A stretch of DNA of 64,000 nucleotides from Aplysia californica (lineage: Eukaryota > Mollusca > Gastropoda > Aplysiida > Aplysiidae): contig NW_004798321.1 of the NCBI RefSeq assembly GCF_000002075.1, positions 116,815 to 180,814 of the forward strand, written 5' to 3'. Made by a program: the position numbers and the translations under genes. The notes under the pieces were generated by a model. It saw only the letters and a list, made by a program, of their open reading frames with translations, did not search any database and had not been told where the DNA came from. The number at the start of each line of letters is the position of its first letter. Within the stretch, counting starts at the first letter, position 1. Of the stretch, positions 44,641 through 56,694 are shown in pieces.

Positions 44641-47600
44641 TTACTTTTTTCTTTTACCAACAGTCACATAATATACATCTTTTTAGGCCTATTTATTTAC
44701 TTTTTTTTATCAAATCAACCTTCCCCTCTGGAGGTGTATGTTATTAGGACATAAAAAAATTTTTTTTTTTTTTTAGCAGCCGTCTCCTATAGATGTGTAT
44801 TTTATTTAGGCTTTAATTTAATGTTTTTTTAACAACCGTCCCCTCTAGATCTAGATCTAGATGAGTATTTTTTGGGGCGCTTAATTTTTTAATTTTTTAC
44901 AACTATCTCTTCTAGATGTGTATTTAATTAGAAATATTTAATTAAAAAAAAAAATCTCCTCCAGATGTGTATTTTATTTAGACATACTTCATTATTTTTT
45001 TTTACCAACCGTCCCCTCCAGATGTGCATTTTATTTAGGCACATTTTGTTTTTTTCTTTACAAAACCTTCACTTTTTAGTGTGTATTTTATTTAGGCATT
45101 TTTAAATTCTTTATTTTACATATTTTCGCCTCTAGATGTGTATTTTATTCAGGCATATTTTATTTTTATTTTTTAAACCATCGTCTCCTCTAGAGGTGTA
45201 TGCTTTTTTTTTTTTAACCAACTGTCTCCTGTTAAGGTATATTTTATTTAGGCATATTTCTTTTTTTTTTACCAGCCGTCTCCTCTAGAGGTGCGTTATA
45301 TTTAGGCATATTTAAATGATCATTTTAATTACGAACATTTCATTTTCTTTTTGAAAAATGTCTCCTTCAGATCGAGCATTTTATTTAGGTATACATAACT
45401 CTTTATTAGCAACCGTCTCCTCTAGATGAGTATTTTCTTTAGGCATATTTAGTTGTTTTTTTTAACCAACCGTCCCCTCTAGGTGTGTATTCTATTTACG
45501 CACTTTTTATTTTTTAACAATTATCTCCTCTAAATCTGTATTTTCATAAGGCATATTTAATGGGTTTTTTTACCAATCATCTCCTTTAGAGGTGTATTAT
45601 ATTTATGCATATTTTTTCTTATTTTTCCTCGACCATCCCCTCTAGATGAGTATTTTATGTAGGAATAATTTTTTTTTTTTACCAACTGTCTCACTTAAAT
45701 TACTAATTTCTTTAGACATATTTAATTTTTTTTTTACCCACCGTTTCCTCTAGATGTGTAGGTTATTTAGGAATTTTTAATTTTTTTTTTACGGTCGCGT
45801 CTAGATGAGTATTTTATTTAGGAATAAATGTTTTTTTTACCAACCATTTCACTTAAATGACTATTTTCTTTAGGCACATTAATTTTTTTTTGACCCACCG
45901 TTTTCTCTAGATGTGTATTATATTTAGGAATAATTCTTTTTTTATTTTTTTAACAACCGTGTCCTCTAAACGATTATTTCATTTATTCAAATGTGGGTTT
46001 TTTTTGTAACCAACTGTCTCAACTAGATGAGTATTTTATTTAGACATATTTAATTTTTATTTTTTTACCCAAGGTCTCCTCTAGATGAGTATTTTTTTTT
46101 TGGTCATATTATTTTTTTTTACCAACCATCCCCTCTAGGTGAGTATTTTATTTAGTGTTTAGCCATACATTGTCCCCACTACTTACGATTTTTTTTTTTC
46201 ACATAGGGTCTCCACTAGCTATGATATCTTCTTTTTTTTTTTTCTCTGTGTCCTCTAGATGTGTTTAAACAAAATTGTTTTACCCACTGTCTCTATGATG
46301 TGTATTTTATTTAGGAATAGAACTTTTTTTTTTCCAACCAACGCCTCTCGATGTGTATTTTATGTAGGCCTATATTTTTTTTTTACCAACCGTCTCCTCT
46401 TGATGAGTATTTTATGTAGGAATATTTAATTTTGTTTTAACCAATCATCTTCACTAGATGAGTATTTTATTTAGGAATAATTCATTTTATTTTATCAACC
46501 GTCTCCGTTAAATGACTATTTTACTTTGGTGTATTAATTTTTTTTAACCAACCGTCTCCTCTGAATGACTATTTTCTTTGGGTATTAATTTTTTTTTACC
46601 AACTGTCCCCTCTAGGTGTGCATTTTACTTAGTCATATATTTAATTTTTTTTTTCACCAATTGTCTCTTCTACATGAGTATTATATCTAGCCATGATTTA
46701 ATTTTTTTTTTCACCAATTGTCTCTTCTACATGAGTATTATATCTAGCCATGATTTAATTTTTTTTTTGTCAACCGTCCCCTCCAGATGTGTATTTTACT
46801 AAGTCATATATTTTTATTTTTTTTACCAATCGTCTCTTCTACTTAAGTATTAATTATATCTCGCCATGCTTTAATTTTTTTTACCAACCGTCTCCTACAG
46901 ATGAGTATTTTCTTAGGCATATTTAATATTTTTTTTACCAATCGTCTCTTCTCGATGAGTATTTTATTGTGCCATATTTAATTAATTTTTTTATTTACCA
47001 AATGTGCCCTATAAATGAGTATTTTTTTTACGCAAACTGAATTTTGTTTTAACCAACCGTCTCCTCTCGATGAGTATTTTCTTTAGGCATATTTAGTTGT
47101 TTTTTCAACTTTTACCAACCCTCGCCTCTAGATGAGTATTTTATTTTGGAATATTAAAAATTTTTTTACCGTCTCCTCTAAATGAGTATTTTATTTAGGA
47201 ATAATTCATTTTTCTTTTACCAACTGTCTCCGTTAAATGTCTATTTTATTTTGGTATATTCATTGTTTATTTACCAACCGTCTCCTGTAAATGAATACAT
47301 TCTTGAGGAATATGTTGGGTTTTTTTTAACAACCGTCTCACTTAATTCACCAATTTCTTTAGGCATATTTAATTTTTTGTTACTCACCGTTTCCTCTAGA
47401 GGTGTTTTTTATTTAGGAATATTTCTTTTTAATTTTTTTTTAACACCCGTGAACTCTAAATAACTATTTTATTTAGGCATTAAAGTTTTTTTTACCAACC
47501 GTCTCCTCTAAATGAGTATTTTCATTTCACCAACTGTCTCACTTAAATGACTATTTCATTTTGGCGTATTAATTTTTTATTTACCAACCATCTCCTTTAA

Positions 47601-47935
47601 ATTAGTATTTTTTTAAGGCATATTTAATTTTTTTATTACCAACTGTCTCACTTAAATGACTATTTTCTTTAGGCATATTTAATTTTTTTTGGTGCCCCGT
47701 TTCCTTGAGATGAGTATTTTATTTAGGAATAATTCTTTTTGTTTTTTTAACACCGTGAACTCTAACAGGCTAGTTTATTTAGATAAAGGCATATTTAATT
47801 TTTTTTTACCAATCGTCTCCTCTAGATGAGTATTTTATTTAGGCATATTTAATTTTTCTTTTTACCAACCGTCACACTTATAAATGACTATTTTCTTTGG
47901 GCATATTCAATTTTTTTTTACCCACCATTACTGGC

Positions 47936-49107
47936 CTTAAAGTAGAGGATGCATAGTAGAGCTGTGGAGAAATCTGCCCTCAGTCGATGTACCTGCCACA
48001 CGGTAACTTACAGGATCAAAGAGTTGCTCCAAAGCAATGGTCAAATGTCAGCCATCCTTAAACAGTTAAGAAAAGGGAGATAAAACTCCAAGAGGAAAAC
48101 GCTAAAAAGAAACCCAACTTTTTTTCCTTATTAAATTTTACTTCTTGTGAAAATAAAATGTATTAATATTATTACACTACCCTTGGACTGAAATTTCGTT
48201 TTTGAAGCTGCGAAATGGGTCCCATGGATATAAAGAATTTAGTACATGAGTTGTGGTGGTAGATCATGATAGTGATATTGTCTTCATCTGTCCCCGTCGT
48301 TTTATTCAAGAAATTATGCAAACTGAGCCCAAAAATTAGAAATTACGCGATTCTGTTAAATCAGGAAAATAATCAGAAATTATGCAAAAAATGATCAAAT
48401 TTTGCTAAATTATGCGGGGTACGTAAAACCACAGGGACAGCTTTAAAGTGGTAGACCATGATTTAGCTTACTAGTGAAATTGCCAATTGTAGTCACTTGT
48501 TGAAACTCGTGATTACAACTTGGTATTTTCACTCGTAGGATAAATTTACTATATATATATATACATTTTTTATACCATACTGATATCAGCTGACAAAATA
48601 GATCTGGACCAACAAAGTTCAAATGGCCAGTCAAGTGATCAAGAGGATCCATCCAAGAGTGTCACATGAAAACATTTTCCTTCCTGTTGGAGTCAGACGG
48701 AGGGTACGAAAATTTTTTCCTTTATTTTTAGCCACACTAATGACATGTTGGGCTATCCATATGTCTCTTTCTGAAAAATAAACGTCAAACAAAATAATAC
48801 AATAACATAAGCATAGGCAAAGAAAAGCAGAAAACGTACGATTCAAAAGTGAAAAGATTTAGATACTGCATTTATATATGGCATGCTGTCGTTAGAATAA
48901 AGACGACTTTGACTTTGATTTTAAACGTCCCAACTAACGCAAACCAAAGGCTGGGAGTTATTTGCTAGCATAGACTTTTATGCATTGCATTATAATACAT
49001 CACCGTATTCTGATTTAATCCTGGTTCCTTAGGATGCGCACCTGTATGCTTCCGCGGAAGCTGAGAATGTTTCTGGGTGTTCTCAGAGGGTCTGCTGAGG
49101 TAATAAT
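47936..49107. other. Stretch right of the satellite, no supported gene
   Basis: It holds MITE family A copy 5 (48288-48440). I see no conserved exon. The open frames (69-71 residues) match nothing I recognise. Confidence 0.5.
48288..48440. mobile_element. MITE family A, copy 5
   Basis: 'ctgtccccgtcgttttattc' at the left, 'gtaaaaccacagggacag' inverted at the right, and 'aggaaaataatcagaaatta' in the core. Slightly shorter than the other copies. Confidence 0.82.
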
Positions 49108-49182
49108 AGTTGTAAAGTGCATAGAGCATGCTCTTGAGCATGGATATGCGCTATATAAATGCAATTATTATTATTATTTGAC
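49108..49182 (+). mobile_element. SINE/LINE 3' tail with (ATT)n
   Basis: 'gttgtaaagtgcatagagca', then 'gcgctatataaatgcaatta', then an ATT run. The same tail type occurs at 3556-3635. Confidence 0.7.
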
Positions 49183-49826
49183 TCAAGTTAGAGCAAAATT
49201 AAGAGTGACATAAAATGTTGCTCTTACTCTGAACTATAGGGACACTGGAAGACTGGTGTTTGGCACTTCATTTGGTGAGCGCGCTTTGCTGTGAAGTTTT
49301 TACACAGGCCAAAGAGCGGCTGCCGTAACATTTCACGGTGTAGGAATAATATTATGATTCAAGTCTATACTTTGCTTACAGAAAGTTAGAAGGCGAATAT
49401 AATATAGAACGCAGAGTAATGTATGCAAATTTTGATTACAGCTAGTAATTTCACGGCAAACAAGAGGAAGAATAAAAAAATTAAGAAGAAGAAGAATTTT
49501 TTTTAAAAAGACAGACCACCACAACATTTTTTTTTAAAATCACAACTCGGAGACAAGCCCGTCTCTGAACTCTAGAACACTGGGTGGCAGACTTTATTTG
49601 TTTTTTTCCCACAGACAATGACTGACTACAAAAAGGTTATGGTACAGAATGATGGCATAATATATGTACACATGTCATGAAAGTCATCAACGTTAGTTAG
49701 GTACATACGTGTATAATGTTATGTTGACAGTCTCAGAGTCTTCTACGGCACAACAAACAACTCGATACAACAATGCTAATGGAATAAATGTGGTGATGAC
49801 ATCACAAACCATGTCGGAGAGTCGGG

Positions 49827-49852
49827 GGAAGGGGGGGGGGGGGGGGGGGGAC
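49827..49852. repeat. Poly-G tract
   Basis: A run of more than 20 G. Assembly length is uncertain. Confidence 0.9.
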
Positions 49853-49901
49853 TCCCTCGGGTCTCGCTGACAGACGGGAAAATCCCAGCGGTGGGTAATA
49901 A

Positions 49902-50320
49902 ATGTGTCACAACGCGGTGGAATCAGGCGTTTGTCAATTTTTGGGGGCATGTGGAGTTATTAGGATCATCTGAAAGCTGATTTATTTGCCTTGCTTTAGA
50001 TGCAAAAAATGATGATCTTATCTTGAATAAAAGTTGAGATATATTAGCGATTGAAGGAGGTCATGGGGTCGCCTGGTTTCAGAGGTGAAATAAGCAGGTA
50101 AATGGCCACCAAAATTTGGTATTAAAAATTTCAATAGCTTGAGAGACCTTGAAAACTGGAAATTTACACATTTTGCGCCTTTAATTTGTTTTCCGGTGAA
50201 ATTTACATTTTGAGCCAAAAAACAAAAATTCGATAAAAATTGACAAACTTGTGGACAAATGCCTGTTTCTTTGATTTCATTATTTTGACGAGCGCCTGAT
50301 TTTTCTACGATGCCTCACAT
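49902..50320. mobile_element. MITE family F, copy 1
   Basis: Left 'ggaatcaggcgtttgtcaat' corresponds in inverted orientation to right 'attttgacgagcgcctgat'. Outermost bases 'atgtg' / 'cacat' also pair. The core 'gagccaaaaaacaaaaatt' is shared with copy 2 at 53056-53500. Confidence 0.8.
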
Positions 50321-51202
50321 AATGTTATAGATGGCTCAAGTCCCATGATAATGGGATGGGAAAATCTACATTGAAGGGAGGGGAGGTAAGGTGGGGTTTA
50401 ATAATAGGGTATGGACACGGACGAAAGGTGAGGGCAGATTATCTTTCTTTTGTCTGATCTGCCCTCACCTACGTACACAGATGACAGATGTTTCTGAAAC
50501 TTTCAACCCTCAAATTGACAGAAACAGCAATGGGGATTTACAATACACTTTATCTTCGAGTCTGAGAGTCAATAATTAATTTATATACATATGTGTCAAA
50601 CACAACAAAACTTTTTTGCAGAATTTTCACCAATTCATGTTCATTGTTAACATTATCGTGCCTTTCTGTCTTAACTCATAATCTCAACAAAAATGCGCTA
50701 CCTAGAGTAGATGTAGACCTAGTTTTAGAAGGGATAAGATCCAGCGCTAGATATACATGATACAAATGTACAGTATTTTGAAAGAAGTAAATTCAAGCTG
50801 GAAAAAGAAATTATTTTTGAGAGTTCATTAAACCTTTTTGTTTCTCTCAATAATGTTGAGCTCTAAAGCAATGTGACAGTCTAGCACACACTTTTCAAGA
50901 CAAAGACATTTGATCTGATATAAATTAATAGATCCAACCTTTTACCACAAAATATACTTGTATTTTGAAACCCCAAACAATTTTTTCTGAAAGCGCAGTT
51001 TACAGGTGCTGAAGTTAAAAAAGCATGACATCAGCCTATCTAAAACAGCAAACTACACATTGGGAATAAGTCTGGGCCAAACTACACATTGGGAATAAGC
51101 CTGTGCCTATCCTGTCAAATAAAGCCTAAAACTCTTGGGAAACAGAATTTTTAAAAGTCAACCCTTCCCTTCAATCTCTAATTCTAACCAACAGCAGCAG
51201 TT

Positions 51203-51262
51203 TAGTTTTAGTTTTAGTAGAGGTTTTACGGCACTTGCAACTCAATAAGCAGCAGATGTGAA
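51203..51262 (-). mobile_element. SINE tail fragment, reverse orientation
   Basis: 'ttttagtagaggttttacgg', then 'cacttgcaactcaataagc', is the complement of the shared SINE tail with its A-rich end. Confidence 0.65.
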
Positions 51263-51435
51263 ATCTTTCATTAAGAAACTGTTCACAAGAGGAGGGAGAG
51301 TCTAGAAGGGAGAGGGGCTCGATGGAAAGGGGAAAAACAAAACAAAATAAAGGGAGGAACCAGAATAGACAAGCTACAGATCTAGCCTGACAAAGTAACT
51401 TAGTAAGTGAACAAGTCACGCGTCTGTATACTATA

Positions 51436-51593
51436 CAGTATAACACGGAAAACTCCAATTCATGGGGACCGGCCTCGGTAGTTCCAGGGATATTTTACAA
51501 AGATAAAGAAGAAGAAAAAATGGGACCGCAGGCACAGTTTGACGGTTGCATGCATTTCGAGTCTTCGGTGTTGGACCTATCCGTGTTATACTG
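51436..51593. mobile_element. Tigger/pogo-like MITE with TA target
   Basis: 'cagtataacacgga' at the left and 'tccgtgttatactg' at the right are inverted repeats, each flanked by TA (51434-51435 and 51594-51595). The core matches the copy at 20783-20960. Non-coding; presumably mobilised in trans. Confidence 0.85.
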
Positions 51594-51881
51594 TATGTTA
51601 TATGAAAATATGGAGAAAGAGGTTGGAGGAGGGGTGCCTAATGGGAAGAAAGGTGGTCCATAGAAGAAATCAAAATAGGTGAGCTGGGTTACAAGATAAA
51701 ATCTTGCTGAAAAACCAAGAGAGTTTTCCTGGATAGAACTTTTATTACTTCAATCACTTTACTCTTTTTTTGTTTGGTTTTTTCGGCTGAGCCATGCTAT
51801 ATTTAGCGCTGACAAAAGGTAACGATCCTGGGCGAGATGAGAGGAAATGTACACACAACTGTCCTGGGAAGGATGGTGGCG

Positions 51882-51981
51882 NNNNNNNNNNNNNNNNNNN
51901 NNNNNNNNNNNNNNNNNNNNNNNNNNNNNNNNNNNNNNNNNNNNNNNNNNNNNNNNNNNNNNNNNNNNNNNNNNNNNNNNN
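51882..51981. other. Assembly gap (100 N)
   Basis: Exactly 100 N, the usual placeholder for a gap of unknown size. Sequence on the two sides may not be contiguous. Confidence 0.99.
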
Positions 51982-52620
51982 GGGGGGAGTACACACTTCA
52001 CCACAGAACTCCACCAATGTTATACAGACATGGATCTCCGCAATGTGAAGACCTAAACAAACATCACAACAACAGAAAAATAGCGGACGAGACACTGACA
52101 ATGTTATACAGACAGCCTACAGATCAGGTACTTTAAAATACTCGAGGTTTGAACACAAAATCTTTTAGTTTTCCCCCACCCTCCCTCCTCCCCCTCCCCA
52201 CCCCCAATCCTCTCAAAAGTCTTAACCACTAGACTACAGAAGCTTCTCTTCCTACACGTTGCTTCGAGTCAGCATCAGGCCACATACAGTCTCAGGGAAT
52301 AAGCTGAAGGATTCTCAATTCTCGTCTCCACTCCAAGCTTTGCCTTCTGAGCTTCTACTTTGCATGGGAACATCTTGCTCGGGCACAGGTGGGAAGTGTG
52401 TACTACTATGATCGCCGAAGGCATGGATAAGTCTTGACAAGGCTCATTCACAAATCTGACATGTACGCAAGACGTGTCAACAGTTCAACATTTCTCATGG
52501 CCAAAAGCACATAGGTCTAGGGCTGTTATTAATACAAGCTCCCTTTTGTGATCATTTACTAAAAATATAGAAAAGTGTAAAAGTGTTTAGTCGGTGGGTT
52601 TACAGACAGTAGGCTACTGC

Positions 52621-52857
52621 GACACCCCCCAACAACCTGATTCATAACCTCTAGGCCACGAGAGCCCCCTGATTCATAATCTCTAGGCCACGAGAGCCCC
52701 CAACAACCTGATTCATAACCTCTAGGCCACGAGAGCCCCCTTGATTCATAACCTCTAGGCCACGAGAGCCCCCCTGATTCATAACCTCTAGGCCACGACA
52801 CCCCCCAACAACCCGATTCATAACCTCTAGGCCACGAGAGCCCCCTGATTCATCATC
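52621..52857 (-). repeat. Minisatellite made of SINE-A A-box heads
   Basis: Six tandem copies and a partial one of 'gattcataacctctaggcca' plus 'cgagagcccc', at 32- or 40-bp spacing. On the minus strand each reads GGGGCTCTCG-TGGCCTAGAGG-TTATGAATC. The first 26 or so bases equal the 5' end of the SINE at 1863, including an exact A-box (TGGCCTAGAGG). No B box is present. Confidence 0.92.
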
Positions 52858-53055
52858 ATGACCTGCTATTTCACCTTACCTTTCTGCCACAACATTTTTA
52901 AAATCTCCCACATTTTTACAAGAGTTAACAGGAAAGTGAGCAGAGGTTTAAAAAGAAGCAACGTTCAGAGTTGTGCAAACTGGTGGGATAATTCTTACAA
53001 ACATTCACAAGGCTATGTATCTATGTGTCACCACAAGGCTATGTATATTATTATT

Positions 53056-53500
53056 ATGTGTCACGACGTGTTGGAATCAGGCACTCGTCAATTTTTAGCC
53101 ATAGGCTATAGGACTATAGAGTTATTGGTATCATACTTGCTCATGTGCCTCGCTTTCGATTTAAAAAAAAATCCCATCTATCTTAAATAGAAGTCGAAAT
53201 ATTCGCAATTGAAAGAGGTGGGGTCACCAGGTTTCATAGAAAAAAGTAGTGAGATAATGGCTGCCAAAGTTTGGTAACTTCAACAGCTTGAGTCTTTGAA
53301 AACAGAAAATTCACATATTTATTTGCCTTTGCCCAGTGTTTTTCAGTAAAATTCCCGGAAATGTCTTTTTCTATAAGGGCATCAAAAGTGTTTAGCCAAA
53401 AAACAAAAATTTGACCAAAATTGCCAACCTGCGGAACAATGCCCGTTTCTTCGGTTTCACAATTTTGACGAGCGCCTGATTTCACCACACTGCCTCACAA
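53056..53500. mobile_element. MITE family F, copy 2
   Basis: Left 'ggaatcaggcactcgtcaat' and right 'attttgacgagcgcctgatt' are inverted. The core aligns with 49902-50320 throughout, with one insertion near 53350. Its right end abuts a family B element. Confidence 0.82.
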
Positions 53501-53501
53501 A

Positions 53502-53745
53502 TGGTCGCTTTTAAGCACAAGGGGGCTATCCAAAAAAATGCTGTTTTGAGAAAATCGAAGGTAAAGTTTTTGGATCCTTATTCAGTTTCTTTAAAAGACA
53601 AGTGTTTTCTCTACAACCAAACAAATATACACACCAATGAAACCAAACTTTTCCAATGGGTAGGGCAATGCCCACTTTAGGTGTAGGTCAAGATTTCTGG
53701 AAACCCCAGAAATCTGGGTTAGCCCATTTTTCCTTAAAAGTGACC
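53502..53745. mobile_element. MITE family B, copy 3
   Basis: 'tggtcgcttttaagcacaag' at the left and 'tccttaaaagtgacca' at the right. Same orientation as the 23314 copy. It begins within a base or two of the end of the family F element. Confidence 0.85.
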
Positions 53746-53749
53746 ATAT

Positions 53750-56090
53750 AATATTATTAGGTATCCTCAAGAATCATCGCAGCTAGGGACACAAAACACT
53801 TCAGCAATGGCGGCTCGACTGCCTGCGGGCTAATACTGATCGCTACCTCAAGGGAAACACACATTTTTATTTTAGGTTTAACAGATTTTTTTTTTCTTTT
53901 CATAATCTTGTCGGTGGATCTACAAAGCACACTGACAGAAGCAAAGACGCCATTCCCTTTTTAAAGATGTGACTGCTCAATAGGCTTTTTTCAATCCTCC
54001 AAAGAGATCAAATGTATATATAGCTTCCCATTCTAAATTTTTAAACATTCAAATTTATCCAAAGCAAATTTAAAACAACATTAATTTCTTAAACGGTCTG
54101 GATCAAACACACATTAAGGAACAGCATGTTGGTTATAATTTTTTTAAGAATAAAAATTTTCCTCAAAAGTCCCCACATCACTGCTGAAAAATTTTGTCAT
54201 TTGAGAAATTTACTGAGTTTTAAGCCAGAGCCTGCATAAAGATCTCCAGACTTAGAGAGCAAAAATGTAGAAGCAAGACTTTCAGGCATACATATCCCTC
54301 CTCCCTCACCCCCCCCCCCACCCCACCCCCCTGCCATTTCATATTTCATTTTTGTGCATCAATAAGTGTTTGTGTTTGGAAATAACTTACCATCCACAAT
54401 AACAAAAGAAGGAAAAAAAAAGTTACTTATGAAGACACGAGAGCATTCGTTTCTTACTCATCATATCGTAGTCTGAACGAGGGATTTTTGCTCTTCACTG
54501 GAGTGACGACACAGAAGAAGGTAGCTGGGAAGCAGCACAAGAAACAACAAAATGTACAGTGTAACGTTTCAGCATCACAGATCGGTTTTCAACAAGTCCC
54601 GGGAACAACAAAACATTTGTGAAGTCAGCGCAAGCAGTCTGTGTCACCACGTAGACGTGCGCAAGCAGTCTGACTGATATCACAACTTCGCTCGCACGGT
54701 AGCAGTGTGTTAAAAGCTTCTCAAGAGGTGGGGAGGTGGGGCGGTGGGGTGGCAGCTGAAATTATTTTGCGTCTGATCCAGCATGATCTGAGAGAAATGA
54801 AACCCTTGCCGAATATAATATTGGAAGAAAGAACATCCTGTACACAGCATTGTCTGTCCATTAGTCGTTTGAAACTGGACATTTTATCATACATTCTCGT
54901 CTGTAAGTGTAAGCGAAAAAACAAAATAGCGCCAGGTTATATGACGACTACTATAAACTTTACTTTGTTTAGCTGAATATTTTCACGATGGTCAAACTTG
55001 ACAAATCATACTTCTATGACCAACTCTGTACTTGGGAAAAACAAAACAAACCCCAACAATATAATCTGAGCTGCCACCCTCCCCCACAATAACGCTCAAT
55101 GAGAAAATAGTAATTGCTATTCAGGAACAGGTCAGTTTTGTAACAGTCAAATGTATAATAATAGCACATTTAAAAACATTTCAAGAGCCACAAAAGCTGA
55201 AGACGAGAAGAAAATATTTAAGTACATTTTGTCTTCCTATGGCAGTCTTTGAGATAGATCTTTGATAAGTGAGAAGTTTGACAAGCACAATATTATAAGC
55301 AAAACATAATAAAAGTATAAAAACTAAAAAAGCAAAACTTCGTGGTGATCATTAAGTAACAAACATCTGTAAAGTTGTATAAAAATGCCCAATAGAGACC
55401 TGTTCATTCCTCAAACTTTTGTTTCTTTTTTTAATTAAAAGTTTTCTGTTTTATACATTTAAAAAAATACTAAAAGTAAAAGCTCCTGCATTTCACAGGC
55501 AAAATAGCAAGAACAAAGGATCTGTCTGCCTTGACTTCTATTTATATAATAACTTCGGAGAAGAGACAAAGTAGCTACCTGTTCTCAAGACATATTCATC
55601 GCCCAATGTTAGGAGGAATATGAGACATCCGTCGAAATTCGTAACAAAAAACAACAACCACATGTTGACCAACTCAGAGATGGGGAGACTGACTCATTCA
55701 CTTAGAAGTGGCACAAAACGTTCACAACTGACAAAAACGCAATGTCCTTTGATCAAAAGGGTACATGACAATGATTTCTTCATCTTATTACTTTTATGTG
55801 GATGCTAGATCTATGTTATCTTGTACATCTGATATAGACAAACCAAGAAATTTACACGTACAAAAATCAGATCTGACAAATACATCCAAAAGTTACGACC
55901 AACATACAGAGTACACAAAGCTTTTGGATGGACACAGAAGAACCTAGACAGAAGAACATAGGCAGAAGAAGAACTACCGTACGCATTTTCCAACAACAGG
56001 CTGAACACGTGTTCTTCACTGAGACAAATCACCAAGATATTGCAGCACGACAACACACAGTCTCTTTATGTACACGTGAACAATGACACG
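53750..56090. other. AT-rich stretch, possible distal 3' UTR of the SGSM-like gene
   Basis: No conserved exon or recognised repeat is seen apart from a C-rich run near 54310. It lies downstream (minus strand) of the SGSM stop, about 6-8 kb away. Whether it is transcribed cannot be told. Confidence 0.35.
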
Positions 56091-56103
56091 GAGGTTACTG
56101 ATG

Positions 56104-56429
56104 TAGCGTTATGTACACACACACAGAGTCACAGAGGTTACTGATGAACACACACACAGAGTCACAGAGGCTACTGATGTACAAACACACAGAGTCACAG
56201 AGGTTACTGATGTACAAACACACAGAGTCACAGAGGTTACTGATGTACAAACACACAGATGGACACGAAGGCTACTGATGTACACACACACAGAGTCACA
56301 GAGGTTACTGATGAACACATATACAGATGGACACCAAAGTTTCTGATGTACACATATACAGATGGACACCAAAGTTTCTGATGTACACACACATGAACAA
56401 TGACACGGAGGCTACTGATCTAGCTTGAT

Positions 56430-56502
<73 letters not shown>

Positions 56503-56575
56503 GACAGAGTCTACTGATGTACACATAAATGGACACAGAGCTCAGAGGCTACTGATGTACAGCTTTAACACAGTG
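56104..56575. repeat. 32-36-bp minisatellite with internal (CA)n
   Basis: Units read 'acacacagagtcacagaggt' plus 'tactgatgtaca', with variants 'gatggacaccaaagtttctg'. A pure CA run occupies about 56432-56500. The Cys/Val-rich minus-strand frames are artefacts. Confidence 0.9.
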
Positions 56576-56694
56576 CTTGCCAACCCGGGTGATATCCCAC
56601 ACTAGTGTGAGATTTGGTGCCTCTGGTGGGCGGTGAGGATCCCCAGTAGATAGTGACAGGCGTCAGTCAATGCCCCACTTAGAAATACATGTAG

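Larger units (their letters stand above)
35465..47935. repeat. Satellite array of about 12.4 kb, unit about 53 bp
   Basis: Most of this stretch is tandem copies of a unit reading roughly 'accaaccgtctcctctagat', 'gagtattttatttaggcata', 'tttaa', then 7-12 T. At about 53 bp per unit this is on the order of 200 copies. Several monomer classes are visible. One reads 'cgtctcacttaaatgactat', with 'tttctttag'. One reads 'ccaccgtttcctctagatgt', with 'ttaggaataattctttt'. One reads 'ccgtctccaataaatgac'. The second, third and fourth classes recur in that order many times. Copies diverge by roughly 5-25 percent by eye. T-rich open frames inside are artefacts. A 264-base gap interrupts the array. Confidence 0.95.

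Noticed and set aside
35465-47935. The array read as a CRISPR-like repeat-spacer system
   Set aside because: Units are contiguous and diverge gradually, with no unique spacers of constant length and no cas genes; the host is a eukaryote.
52559-52801. 80-residue repeat protein (SWPRGYESGG)
   Set aside because: It is the translation of the SINE-head minisatellite; no gene structure.
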